From contig CM036753.1 in the NCBI GenBank assembly GCA_020796225.1, positions 74,405,865 to 74,469,864 on the forward strand: 64,000 bases of DNA. Direction: 5' to 3'. The notes beneath the pieces are model-generated. The model was not told where the DNA came from. It made no database searches and was given only the letters and a program-made list of their open reading frames with translations. Below, one piece after another: positions 54,301-64,000 of this stretch. Origin of the DNA: Arion vulgaris (taxonomy: Eukaryota; Mollusca; Gastropoda; Stylommatophora; Arionidae). The position numbers and the translations under genes were made by a program. The stretch's first letter is position 1. The number at the start of each line of letters is the position of its first letter.

Positions 54301-54818
54301 CAGCGGCGGTTTGGGATAATTTGTATTGGTAGGACCAGACACAAAATAAATTAGGGAGGAAAGATATTGAGTTTCAAACTGTATGGGACATTTTAACGCT
54401 ACATAACAACTTTCAAAACTAATCAGTATCACTTTAAAAGTAATAAGTCTCTTTTTCTTCTTCTTCTTTGCGTTCGTTCTATACGACCAATTTTAATCAC
54501 TCTTTGTGATGTTTCATCTTTGCCAAGAACGTGTATACGTTGCACATTGGTTTGTAGGCCCCTAAACGCATATATTTCTACACGTTTAGGACATGTGCAT
54601 CCGATTTCAGCCAAACCTCCTTAGTCGCCTCTTACGACATGCGTGGCAGATAACAGTGGTTCTATTCATTACACCCCAAATTTGGGCCCCGTAACCAATC
54701 GGGCGGAAAGTAATAAGTAATAATTATAAACAAATAATTTCTAAAATAATAAGTACACGTTACTTAGTATTCTTGGTGAGGTCCGTCCCCACTGGCCCTT
54801 AATGACAAGCCAGAACTG
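54301..54818. mobile_element. hM MITE, long form, carrying a nested SINE
   Basis: GTCAGTAC flanks it exactly at 54293-54300 and 54819-54826. Ends are CAGCGGCGGTTTG and CAAGCCAGAACTG. Without the nested SC it is about 248 bp, longer than other hM copies. The extra interior (CAACTTTCAAAACTAATCAG) is shared with the 44838 copy, so there is a long subfamily. Confidence 0.9.
54449..54706 (-). mobile_element. SINE SC nested in hM, 12-bp target duplication
   Basis: AAAGTAATAAGT lies at 54437-54448 and 54707-54718. The plus strand shows CTCTTTTTCTTCTTCTTCTT, ACCAATTTTAATCACTCTTT, CTTAGTCGCCTCTTACGACA and GTAACCAATCGGGCGG. This sets the exact ends of SC: CCGCCCGATTGGTTACGGGG at the 5' end and GAAGAAAAAGAG at the 3' end. 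Confidence 0.95.
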
Positions 54819-54826
54819 GTCAGTAC

Positions 54827-55539
54827 TATTTTCTATCAGCATCATCAGAGGAGACAATAGGTTTTGCGTGACCTAGTTTGTTCTGTGCTGACTCACATCG
54901 TCTGTTGTGGCTGTAATGACCTTTTCTGAAGTTACAATTCTTGAAACAGTTGCTGTTAGCAAAACTGGTCACTGATGTAGATGATGATCTCTCTGCCCTC
55001 TGCATTCTCTTTAGCCTCTAAAGGGGATGTTGCTTCTCTTCCTGTATATCTGAACCATCCCTCACTGCCAATCGTCATATCTGCCTCTCTCTGTTAAACC
55101 GATTCATATTATCTTTTTTATGCTGTACTCTCATGTAATCTATATTCTTTCTATTTTGAACATCCGAATATGAGTAGTAAAGCTGAAGGGAAGAAGCTGG
55201 TGAAGGTATTTTGATTGTAAATGTGATAATAAACAACTATTTAGTCTATTGATACATACGTCGTTAGATGAAAGAGAAAGACAAAGATTTAGATAGAGAA
55301 ATATAAGAAGTATGATCGATTAAATTAAAATGTGGGAGAGTGAAATATAAAGAATGAGGGGGGGAAAAGATAAATAGTACGACAGTGGAAAATAGAGAAG
55401 TAAAAGGAAGATTGATAGGAGGAATGTTGATCAGATCAGATGTTGCATCTGCTGCCGTAGGACGATAGGCGGTAGCATCTGCAAATGTTAAACCTACTGT
55501 TTTATGGAAGGGGACTGTGACGTGGGAGAGAAAAAAAAC
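54827..55539. other. no gene seen; purine-rich part
   Basis: 54830-55200 is unremarkable. 55260-55430 is purine-rich (AAAGAGAAAGACAAAG and similar). Confidence 0.45.
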
Positions 55540-55885
55540 TAGTGGAGTAAACTCTGATAGAAATCCTCACTGTCTTGTGGGTTAGCACGGTTGTGCAAAA
55601 GGCTAGAGGAGCAAACCTTGACCACAAAACCAAAGGGAAGGATCCTAAGGCAGTTGATGGTTATGTGTGTATTCCATTCGATCGTCTGGCATCCCCTACA
55701 TACGTTTCTTGATTCCAAACCTATGAACTTTGTCTTTCCTTTGAATGAAACAGTAGAGTATAGAAGTCGTTTTGCAAAATGGGTAAGGCATCTTCCCCAT
55801 ACTAGCTGCCCAGGCATTCATGGAGAGGACACTACATCCTTGCTGATTAATTGACCGTTTGTAAAGACAAATTAGGCCATAGACA
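55540..55885 (+). mobile_element. internally deleted LINE-R: 5' end joined to 3' end
   Basis: 55706-55835 (TTCCAAACCTATGAACTTTG, TCTTTCCTTTGAATGAAACA, GCAAAATGGGTAAGGCATCT, CTAGCTGCCCAGGC) matches the 5' leader and first codons of LINE-R at 28560-28680. It is followed at once by AATTGACCGTTTGTAAAGAC, AAATTAGGCCATAG, which matches the LINE-R 3' end (compare 48444-48480). About 3 kb of endonuclease and RT is absent. 55540-55705 may be additional 5' leader. The 87-92-aa frames here are by-products. Confidence 0.75.
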
Positions 55886-56011
55886 TGAGAGGATGAATAA
55901 TAAGTAAAGATAAAGGAAATGATAAGCAGTGAAAGAGAGAAAGATGAAGAGCATGAAAGATAGAGAGTGAGAGAGAGGGAGAAAATTGAGAGAGAAAAGT
56001 GAACAATGATA
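55886..56011. repeat. purine-rich tract
   Basis: GAGAGAAAGATGAAGAGCAT-like DNA, almost pyrimidine-free; forms the left edge of the purine-rich minisatellite domain. Confidence 0.7.
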
Positions 56012-56022
56012 ATAAGAAAGAT

Positions 56023-56263
56023 TGGTTATTGGTTATTGGTTATTGGTTACTAAACTGACGTCATTGCACTCCGGGCAGACCCATAGGTGCTAAGTCTCCC
56101 CAACAGATATCGAAGAGTATGCATACTGATGGTTCCTGTGGCTCGCTGATTAAACACACCTCTCACTCTGCCTCTCATGCATCCAGTTCGACTTGAACAA
56201 CGGGTAACTCCAAACTGCTTAAATCGCTTGATCGATTCAACATCGATTTTAGTGTTGAGAAAT
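56023..56263 (-). mobile_element. LINE-H 3' fragment in a minisatellite, 11-bp target duplication
   Basis: ATAAGAAAGAT flanks it at 56012-56022 and 56264-56274. It starts with the (TTATTGG)n 3' tail and includes GCATACTGATGGTTCCTGTG, CTCATGCATCCAGTTCGACT and AAATCGCTTGATCGATTCAA. It is truncated to 241 bp. Clear target-primed insertion into purine-rich DNA. Confidence 0.9.
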
Positions 56264-56990
56264 ATAAGAAAGATAAACAGTGAGAAGGGAACAGATAAAC
56301 AGTGAAAAGGAAACAGATAAACAGTGAGAAGGGAACAGATAAACAGTGAGAAGGGAACAGATAAACAGTGAGAAGGGAACAGATAAACAGTGAGAAGGAA
56401 ACAGATAAACAGTGAGAAGGAAACAGATAAACAGTGGGAAGGAAACAGATAAACAGTGAGAAGGAAACATATAAACAGTGAGGAGGAAACAGATAAACAG
56501 TGAGAAGGAAACATATAAACAGTGAGAAGGGAACAGATAAACAGTGAGAAGGGAACAGATAAACAGTGGGAAGGGAACAGATAAACAGTGAGAAGGAAAC
56601 AGATAAACAGTGGGAAGGGAACAGATAAACAGTGGGAAGGGAACAGATAAACAGTGGGAAGGGAACAGATAAACAGTGAGAAGGAAACAGATAAACAGTG
56701 AGAAGGAAACAGATAAACAGTGAGAAGGAAACAGATAAACAGTGGGAAGGAAACAGATAAACAGTGAGAAGGAAACATATAAACAGTGAGGAGTAAACAG
56801 ATAAACAGTGAGAAGGAAACAGATAAACAGTGAGAAGGGAACAGATAAACAGTGAGAAGGGAACAGATAAACAGTGGGAAGGGAACAGATAAACAGTGAG
56901 AAGGGAAAAGATAAACAGTGGGAAGGGAACAGATAAACAGTGGGAAGGGAACAGATGAACAGAGAGAAGGAAACAGATAAACAGTAAGAG
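56264..56990. repeat. 22-bp purine-rich minisatellite, about 32 units
   Basis: Unit GATAAACAGTGAGAAGGGAA, CA. Variants GGGAAGG, GAAAC and ACATATAAAC recur in a pattern. The 353-aa minus frame (56050-57111) exists because no frame of this repeat holds a stop on that strand; its 22-residue period proves it. Confidence 0.97.
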
Positions 56991-57844
56991 AGGGAAAAAA
57001 TACCAGTGAGAATGAGAAAGATGAAGTGTGATACATAGAAAAATAATTGTCAGTGGAAGAAGAGATATACAAGCGAGGAAGACTACGTGTGAGAGAAAGA
57101 TAAATAATCAAAAAAGAAAAATAAAGAAGAAGGAAACCAAATAAAAGATAATATTGAAAATGGAAATATAACTAGTGAGATGAGGAAAGATAGAGATCAA
57201 GTAAGATGATTTATTAAAGAGAATACAAAAAACAGGTCAAAACAAAATGTAGATAAAAAAACAAACAATACATTTGTATGTGAGCAGACTGTATAGGAAA
57301 ATGTAGAAAATAATGAGAATAAAATACAACTAAAGTTTTAGTTATTTATCTATATAATAGTTCTAGACAGACATAATATAGCAATATTATATGTAGTTTT
57401 GAAATAAGAATGCAACGTTAAACGCGGTCCAATTCTCTCGCTCTTAACTAAAACGTTTGCAAACTGAAATAATAACTCACAGGCGTTTAAACTACGACAA
57501 TTTTCAGCTTAAATATTTTCTTTTGAGAGAGCAGTGTGGTCCTTTTACTTGCCATTCTTTGTACAATTTTCTTCAGCATTCAAGTTCTCAAAACAGAAAT
57601 TCTATTCTACAGTTGTAGTAAACGGTTAAAACATCAGAAGATCGATATGTTGATACAACTGGGACGGGACGACCACAATTTAGATGGATTTATAATTATT
57701 TTATTTTTTATATCCTCTCTATGAAATCAGATCTAATATTTTGTATTCCTCTGATTTTTGCTTAAATGCTTGCTTTTATCTTCAGTGTCCATACTACCAC
57801 TTCAGACGTGCTTGTAACTTAGACTACCATGTACCAAACTTGCC
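56991..57844. other. no gene seen; purine-rich start
   Basis: 57000-57330 is A/G-rich. The rest is AT-rich with short frames. Confidence 0.45.
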
Positions 57845-57925
57845 CACTGTGGGGTTTGAACCAGGTACGCTTGGTTCTGTGATCGAGCTCACTACCGCTT
57901 GAGCTACAGACGCTCACATAGAATA
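57845..57925 (-). mobile_element. SINE SH head (tRNA-like)
   Basis: On the minus strand GAGCGTCTGTAGCTCAAGCG, GTAGTGAGCTCGATCACAGA and the B box CTGGTTCAAACCCC. A and B boxes are at ordinary tRNA spacing, but the acceptor ends do not pair convincingly and the sequence matches the SH head at 14562-14640, so it is a SINE head. Confidence 0.6.
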
Positions 57926-58454
57926 TAGAACAAGTAGAAAATGAATGTTACCATCATATTAGAACAGTAACATGATCATTAACTTTCCTTCATAACTAGA
58001 TACGATATGCGTAGGGATACACTTTGATATTGTGTGAATCACAACAGTAACATTTCTGTAAACTGCAAACATCAAGTCTATGAATTGTCTTGTCAGAATT
58101 TCTTCTTTTTATTCCTTCCCATTTCCAATATACCAAATGGCTGTAACTTATCGCTTATGTTTACTGCTATTTATTTATTGAGTTTTAAAAGTAATGTTCC
58201 TAATGATAGTGCTGAAATTAGTTATAAAAATGCAATGTTTTGTTGCAATTTCCGCAATAAAATATTTTTAAAGAAAAGAATTTGGTCATTTGGAAAAACC
58301 TAACTACTAATTATATAGAAGATAACTATCCAACATAAAACAAATACATTTTTGTGCATGGACACATATGTGTCGATGACAATGAGAGAGCAGATTTGCT
58401 TTGCCAATATATCGTGGTTAGGTTTCAGTTAATGGATAAAGCAGACATATAGCA
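57926..58454. other. no gene seen
   Basis: The 89-aa frame at 58034-58303 has no ATG context or motif that would support it. Confidence 0.4.
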
Positions 58455-59140
58455 AGTATACCTTGCCACATTGTACAAGAACATGTCAAGCCCGCGTCAG
58501 GCTTACTAGTGACCTTGCCATATTGTACAAGAACATGTCAAGCCCGCGTCAGGCTTACTAGTGACCTTGGTTAGGTTTCAGTTAATGGACAAAGCAGACA
58601 TATATCAAGTATACCTTGCCACATTGTACAAGAACATGTCAAGCCCGCGTCAGGTTTACTAGTGACCTTGCCATATTGTACAAGAACATGTCAAGCCCGC
58701 GTCAGGCTTACTAGTGACCTTGCCATATTGTACAAGAACATGTCAAGCCCGCGTCAGGCTTACTAGTGACCTTGCCACATTGTACAAGAACATGTCAAGC
58801 CCGCGTCAGGCTTACTAGTGACCTTGCCATATTGTACAAGAACATGTCAAGCCCGCGTCAGGCTTACTAGTGACCTTGCCATATTGTACAAGAACATGTC
58901 AAGCCCGCGTCAGGCTTACTAGTGACCTTGCCATATTGTACAAGAACATGTCAAGCCCGCGTCAGGCTTACTAGTGACCTTGCCACATTGTACAAGAACA
59001 TGTCAAGCCCGCGTCAGGCTTACTAGTCACCTTGCCACATTGTACAAGAACATGTCAAGTTCGCATAAGGCTCACTAGTCACCTTGCCACATTGTAGAAG
59101 AACATGTCGAGCCCGCATCGGGCTCACTAGTCATCTACGC
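58455..59140. repeat. 52-bp minisatellite, about 12 units, very uniform
   Basis: Unit CCTTGCCATATTGTACAAGA, ACATGTCAAGCCCGCGTCAG, GCTTACTAGTGA. Differences are few except in the last two units. A longer unit with GGTTAGGTTTCAGTTAATGG, ACAAAGCAGACATATA occurs twice near the left end (58418 and 58570), showing that the array grew by copying larger blocks. Confidence 0.96.
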
Positions 59141-60312
59141 ACACACAGACACACATAACACAACTACATTCCTCTGGATGAAAACTGTATGGTCATCATC
59201 ATCCGTGATGGACAAGCATCAAAACAGACAACGCCCTCATAGCGTGGCCGCAAGGTGGGTTTTCATCGAAACCATTTCTCGTCAACAGCAAGATTACAAG
59301 CGCTTGGAATGTAGATTGTAGTGATTGGAAAAGATCAGACGATTGTATTATCTAGAAAAGAGCAGTAAAGTAGACGTATGAATGAAAACATCGAACTGGT
59401 GCAGTGAGTCGTTGTACTATGTTGAATATATTGCGATAGAGATCGGAACACATAAGAACATGTCCGGAGTACAATGAAGATACCCCAAACTAAAACTAAA
59501 TCAAATTTATAAGTTTGATTAACTGATACATTTTATGAACATAAAACCACACTTTATAGTACCACATCTACTTATCTATATTGCAGCATTATGTCAGATT
59601 TGATTGATCATATGAGATCCCGTCAGATCTGACTCATACCCAGCTTTACATTTAACCAAGCGTAATTAGACTGAGTCTCATCGACTGGAATCAATAATGT
59701 GCACGGTCAGTAGAAACTATTCCAACATGACAAACTCTGGTATACATATTAGACGTTACAAGAGACAAACACTTCTTGGAATCCTATTACAAATGGAAAG
59801 ATGCTAGCGTTCTGTTTAAATATTAGTATCACATGAAACTATTGATATTTTCTTGTTTCTCTTCTTGTATTCACAATCTCTATTTATTCATGTTTTATTA
59901 ACATTTTTTCTCAACATCAGCCTGTTAGAACTACCACTTTCTGTTGTTTTCCCAACATTCTCAGTAGCAATTTTAATTTTTACTTCAGTCGTCATTTTTT
60001 TCCTTCTCTCTATTTGATTTTGTGCGATGTGTTTCTCAAACATATTGTTATATTCATTTCTTACCGTTATTCGCTACATAAAGCCTGCAAGCAATTTCTC
60101 CATACCACTCTTTCTTGGGTAAATTGTTCATTTTTATTCGATGGAATTTAGTCCGATATCCCTCGTCTCTCCCAGTATATTTCGTATCAGGGTTTCCTTA
60201 GGGTGTCCTTCTTTTCTTTCTTGGACCTCCCCCTACCCCCATCCACCCTTTCAATGCAGTTTTATGATTGATTAATCATTTCTTCTCAGAGCATGCCAAA
60301 CATATCTCCACT
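59141..60312. other. no gene seen
   Basis: Mixed-composition DNA, T-rich after 59820. No domain, no repeat family of the window. Confidence 0.45.
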
Positions 60313-60495
60313 TTCTCTTTCTTATAACAGTTGCTACTAGTGGTTGACCAGACATTTCGTCTCTTTCTTATAACAGTTGCTACTAGTGGTTGGCCAGACA
60401 TTTCTTCTCTTTCTTATAACAGTTGCTACTAGTGGTTGGCCAGACATTTCTTCTCTTTCTTATAACAGTTGTTACTAGTGGTTAGCCAGACATTT
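60313..60495. repeat. 46/47-bp minisatellite, 4 units
   Basis: Units TCTCTTTCTTATAACAGTTG, CTACTAGTGGTTGGCCAGAC, ATTTCT start at 60313, 60360, 60406 and 60452. Confidence 0.95.
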
Positions 60496-60589
60496 CTCTG
60501 ACATCACAAATTGTGTCTCTTTCATAATCTCTTTAGCCTGTTACGCCCTTGGCGTTAATGAAGTTATACAAATTATGAATTTTCGGATA

Positions 60590-61250
60590 GATAGAATGTA
60601 TGAGAAGACATGAAGAAACAAAATTGTAACATTGATAGAAGCAAGATAGGAAGCGAGAGAGGAAGAGAAATGGAAGGAGAGAAGAAATAAATATAGAACA
60701 TAGGAAAGAGAAAAAAAAGATAAAGAATAGCTAAAGGGAGAGACTAATGTAAGTGTTAACGAAAAAGAGAGATGATAGATCATATATTACGAATAAAACA
60801 GAAAGGGAGAGACTAATGTAAGTGTTAACGAAAAAGAGAGATTAGAGATCATATATTACGAATAAAACAGAAAGGGAGAGAGAAATGAAACAGAGAAGAA
60901 ATAATAGAGTTGCTTTGAGATATTATAAAAAGAAAAGAGCCATTGAAGAAAGATACAACGAGAAACGTGAATGAAAGAAAATATAGCAAGAATGTAAGTA
61001 GAAAGATAACCGAGAGACAGACAGAAGATATACAAGAGAAAGATAATAGAGAGAGAGAGAGAGAAGAAAGCAGGAAAAAAACTAGATAGCATAGAGACAG
61101 GGAGTCGTATTAGAAACAGAAGATAGTCAGAGCAGAAGATCGAATAGAGGAGCAATAGAAACACAGATGGAAGAAAACAAATGAATGAAGAGTGAGAGAA
61201 AGAGGGAGAGAACGAGAAGAAAAATATGGAAGCAACAGACAGAGCAAGAG
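60590..61250. repeat. long purine-rich (GA-type) domain
   Basis: The plus strand is dominated by A and G for over 600 bp (GGAGAGAAGAAATAAATATA, AGAGAGAGAGAGAGAAGAAAG). A direct duplication with AAAGGGAGAGACTAATGTAA, GTGTTAACGAAAAAGAGAGA lies at 60732-60880. Ser/Phe-rich minus frames (80-154 aa) are the consequence and carry no domain. Confidence 0.85.
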
Positions 61251-61899
61251 ACATAATTTTTCTCCATTCTCTCCAGCAAGAAGAAGAAAAGATAAAATCT
61301 TCAACAATACTGGAAGACAAGCTGTGTAAACAGGGAACCCAGAGAAGTATAGTTCCGAGGTAGGTGAATATTTGCAGGAAGAAAACACGGCCGATGTTAA
61401 ATAGACCCGATAAGGTAGAAAATCAAAGTACGACAACAGATGAGCACGCAAATTATGGAAAGAAATCGGCTAGACGAGTGGATGCATGAGTGTGGGAGTG
61501 TGTGTGAGCGAAAGAGAAATGTGTGGGTGAGCCTGCTTCTTGATTGAGTAAACGTGGAGAGACAGAATGAGACACTATGTTTGTTTGGCAGAGAGCTACT
61601 TGAACCCATCTCTATGCTTGTATTTTCTGTCTTATCTAGGTTCAGTGGAGATTGAAAGGCAATAGCATCCACATTGGCTATTATCTCGATTCTCTTCTAA
61701 AGCTTTGGGCATAAACCACAGTTATTTAGACGATACTACGTCAGGCAGTGTCTGATGTATCTAGTGATTTTATGTTAACTTTGCGAATTCTTCATCTGCA
61801 ACAGGATCTCATTTTTGTCTCTTGTCTCTAAGAAACCAGACGACGACCACTGTACTAGGAAGAAAATGAAGAAGAAGTTTGACATGTGTCAGATACTAG
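61251..61899. other. no gene seen
   Basis: Short frames only. The 91-aa minus frame at 61397-61672 has no motif. Confidence 0.4.
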
Positions 61900-62774
61900 G
61901 AAGAGAGTAGTAAGGGATGAAAGTGTGTCTATGTCAAGGAACTATTTACAGAATAAATAGTGATTAAAGAGTATCTATGTCAAAGAACTACTGACAGAGA
62001 AATTAATGATAAACATTGTCTATGTTACATAACTATTGACAGAATAATTAGTGATTAAAGTTTGTCAATGTCAAAGAATTATTGACAGAGAAATTAGTGA
62101 TTAAAGATTGTCTATGTTACAAAATATACATAATAGTTGTAATTAAGATTGCCAATGTCAAATGAATATTAACATAATACGTAGTAATTAAAAATTGCCA
62201 GTGTCAAGGATTATTGACAAAGTAATCAATGATTTATATTTGTCTATGTTAGAGAACTATTGACAGAGTAATTAGTGTTTTAAGTATATCTATGTCACGG
62301 TACTAGTAACAGAGAAGTCAATGATAGAAGTGTACTTATGTCACGGTACTAGGAACAGATGGAGAGCCGCGGTAGCGTAGTTGTTAGTGAACTCGCTTCT
62401 CAAGGCTGATGGTTTGGGTTCAACTCCCGCAGTGCGCGTGGAATTTTTCCCCACCGCGACGGTGGGGTCAGGTCGACCCAGCCTCAACTGGGGTACCAGA
62501 CATGCTCTGGGAAAGTAAAGGCGGCCGGCGTGATGCTGACCACATCACCCATCGTGTGCGACGGTCAATGAAAAAAACAGGCCTAACACTGTATTGCCCT
62601 ATATACCACGAGGTATGAAAGGGCTTTTTTACTTACTAGGAACAGATAAGTCAATGATGGAAGTGTATCTATGTCCCGGTACTAGTAACAGAGGGACCAA
62701 TGATGGAAGTTTATATAGATCACGGTACTAGTAATATATAAGCCAATGATGGAAGTTTATATAGGTCACAGTAC
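61900..62774. repeat. ~60-bp degenerate minisatellite split by SINE SA
   Basis: Units CTATGTCAAAGAACTATTGA, CAGAGAAATTAGTGATTAAA are old at the left. Towards the right they change to TATGTCACGGTACTAGTAAC, AGA, GTCAATGATGGAAGT. Units continue on both sides of the SINE and up to the start of LINE-K. Confidence 0.85.
62361..62633 (+). mobile_element. SINE SA, full length, 14-bp target duplication
   Basis: TACTAGGAACAGAT lies at 62347-62360 and 62634-62647. It begins GGAGAGCCGCGGTAGCGTAG. The A box is TAGCGTAGTTGTTAGTG and the B box GGGTTCAACTCCC. The body is complete and the end is CCACGAGGTATGAAAGGGCT, TTTTT. This is the reference copy for SA, 273 bp. Both pol III boxes look intact. Confidence 0.95.
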
Positions 62775-63248
62775 TTGTGGAGTGGGTGGGATGAGTGGAG
62801 AGGAGTGGGATGCACAGACGCTCTATTCACTCTGAGACAACTGAGTGAAAAAGCAATAGAATATAACAAAGAGCTACACTTATTATTCAGCGATCAAGAA
62901 AAGGCATTTGACAGAATAGATAGAAGTATTCTATGGAAAACACTAGAAAACTATGGGATCAAGGGACAACTGCTAGACAATATCAGAGCAATATACATAA
63001 ATAGCCACAGTGTGATAAGAACAACAGACGGAATGACAGACTCATTCGAAACAAAATCAAGAGTAAGACAGGGGTGTGTGCTCTCACCTCTTCTCTTCAA
63101 CATATATATAGACAGAATAGTGAAAAAGGCACAGTGCGAAAAAGACCTTGATGACATAGACAATGATCACGACGACCAATTAAACAACCAAATCAACGAA
63201 TTGCTTTTTGCGGACGTCCACAGTTTAATGTACGAAGATGAAAATTAG
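62775..63248 (+). pseudogene. LINE-K reverse transcriptase palm with FADV
   Basis: The frame is 157 residues. The motif A Asp is at residue 40, RQGCVLSPLLF starts at residue 99, and motif C reads FADV at residues 145-148. The second catalytic Asp is Val (codon GTC at 63216-63218; GAC would give Asp). Even with frames repaired this RT should be inactive. A stop at 63246 ends it shortly after. Confidence 0.88.
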
Positions 63249-63260
63249 CTACAATTTCAC

Positions 63261-63862
63261 ATGAATTCATTGCTAATAGCATGTAGAAAGTACAACATGA
63301 AAATCAACAAACAAAAGACCGAGACTATGAAAATCAGCAGAACACCAAGCCAAGCAAACATACAAATAGATAACACCAGAGTAAAGCAAGTTTCCGAATT
63401 CAAATATTTAGGCAGTATTTTTACAGAGGACGGAAAACTAGATAGAGAAATAGAGACAATGTGTCAAAAAGCAAATTCAGTGACCTACCAGCTGGCACCA
63501 TTACTACAACACCCAAAGATCAAGATGGAAGTGAAAAGACAGATGATAAAAAGTATTTTCTACCAACACTTTGTTACCAGTGCCAAACTTGGTCTCTTAC
63601 AGCAACACATCACAGAAAGCTCACCACGTGTGAAATAAAATGCTTGAGAAAGGCAGTGGGAGTCACCAGGAAAGATAGACTACGAAATGAGGACATCAGA
63701 AGCAGAGTGGTCATAACTTCATGCACCGAATATATCGAAAGCCAACAAATGAAATGGTTTGGACATTTAATGAGATTGAACTACAACCAACCACTAATAA
63801 CAGCATACAATAAAAAGAGATCGGGTACTAGAGCTAAGGGAAGACCAAGAAAAGATGGATAA
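63261..63862 (+). pseudogene. LINE-K thumb and C-terminal region in two frames
   Basis: 63261-63638 reads SLLIACRKYNMKINKQKTET, MKISR, FKYLGSIFTEDGKLDREI and QMIKSIF. The frame then shifts near 63560 and goes on as FLPTLCYQCQTWSLTATHHR, KLTTCEIKCLRKAVGVTRKD and KWFGHLMRLNYNQPL to 63862. The end of the protein is decayed (63862-64000). Confidence 0.85.
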
Positions 63863-64000
63863 ACAATATCAAGACCACACTACATAAACACGGATACAAC
63901 ACAACAAGGGCAACTCATCTAGCCCTAGAACGCAAATTAAAGCTCCAATCCCTACGCTTAACGGCAAGAGTGGACAGCCAACTACATCTTCCACCTGGGA

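Larger units (their letters stand above)
62775..64000 (+). mobile_element. LINE-K: RT palm to C-terminus, runs to the window end
   Basis: 5' truncated within the RT. In order: GCTDALFTLRQL, LLFSDQEKAFDRI (motif A), SRVRQGCVLSPLLFNIYID (motif B), ELLFADVHSLMYEDE (altered motif C), VSEFKYLGSIFTEDGKLDRE, IKMEVKRQMIKSIF, then after a frameshift LTTCEIKCLRKAVGVTRKDR, YIESQQMKWFGHLMRLN and GTRAKGRPRKDG. RTE-like. At least two frameshifts. Confidence 0.9.

Noticed and set aside
56050..57111. 353-aa minus-strand frame (Ser/Phe/Leu-rich, 22-residue period)
   Set aside because: It is the 22-bp minisatellite read in a strand without stops, followed by purine-rich DNA; no domain, no start context.
57845..57925. 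Genuine tRNA gene on the minus strand
   Set aside because: A and B boxes are present but acceptor stems do not pair convincingly and the sequence recurs as the head of SINE SH; a tRNA folding program could still decide.
58455..59140. CRISPR-like array
   Set aside because: Units are contiguous without unique spacers, there are no cas genes, and the context is an animal genome.
60541..61672. 80-154-aa Ser/Phe-rich minus-strand membrane-like proteins
   Set aside because: Hydrophobicity comes from the pyrimidine-rich strand of a GA tract, with no other sign of coding.

Overview
The window looks like gene-poor intergenic DNA from an animal genome, most likely an invertebrate. It is AT-rich. It holds no bacterial-style operons, no intact transposase or integrase gene, no rRNA and no convincing free-standing tRNA gene. 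It is built from RTE/BovB-like and RNase H-bearing LINE fragments, several tRNA-like SINE families, a short hAT-type MITE family and more than twenty tandem arrays. I cannot name the species. Nearly all long open reading frames are either LINE remnants or tandem repeats that happen to lack stop codons.

Repeat families, with labels used only here. LINE-R: APE endonuclease plus RT, 3' end GGCCATATA; one near-complete copy at 25396-28685. LINE-B: BovB-like C-terminus; copies near 2.2-2.9, 17.1 and 47.9 kb. LINE-K and LINE-Q: related RT C-termini. LINE-G: 3' tail of GAT repeats. LINE-H: RNase H domain, (TTATTGG)n at the 3' end as read on the plus strand. SINE SA: about 275 bp, tRNA head. SB and SC: about 255 bp, sharing a TGTCGTAAGAGGCGACT core and a GAA-rich tail. 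SD: B box GGATTCGAATCC. SG: often tail-to-tail with SB. SH: tRNA head and an AAAGCAATGG core. SE: one copy. hM: 155-165 bp hAT-like MITE starting CAGTGGCGG, with exact 8-bp target duplications.

Layout. 0-15 kb: LINE and SINE fragments, a SINE nested inside a LINE (2.3 kb), a candidate host first exon (8.1-8.5 kb, minus strand) and a 350-bp inverted repeat carrying a Penelope/hammerhead-like motif (9.5-9.9 kb). 15.3-18.7 kb: one 30-bp satellite domain with two separately homogenised blocks, broken by SC, LINE-B and SB. 18.7-25 kb: MITEs and SINEs. 25.4-28.7 kb: the near-complete LINE-R with a 14-bp target duplication. 29.9-31.8 kb: large minisatellites. 32-47 kb: mixed SINE and LINE debris. 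47.5-49 kb: a minisatellite, two LINE 3' ends converging on a (TA)n tract. 52.5 kb: a SINE carrying an internal 60-bp amplification. 54.3-54.8 kb: a MITE with a SINE nested in it. 55.5-55.9 kb: an internally deleted LINE-R. 56-57 kb: a 22-bp minisatellite hit by LINE-H. 58.5-62.8 kb: minisatellites and purine-rich DNA. 62.8 kb to the end: LINE-K.

How the parts relate. The LINEs supply the likely RT machinery, and the SINEs and truncated LINEs carry target duplications typical of target-primed reverse transcription. Several LINE copies sit inside or at the edge of minisatellites. Duplications and nesting give relative insertion ages at several places. All coordinates were read by eye, so edges without a stated target duplication may be off by 5-30 bp.
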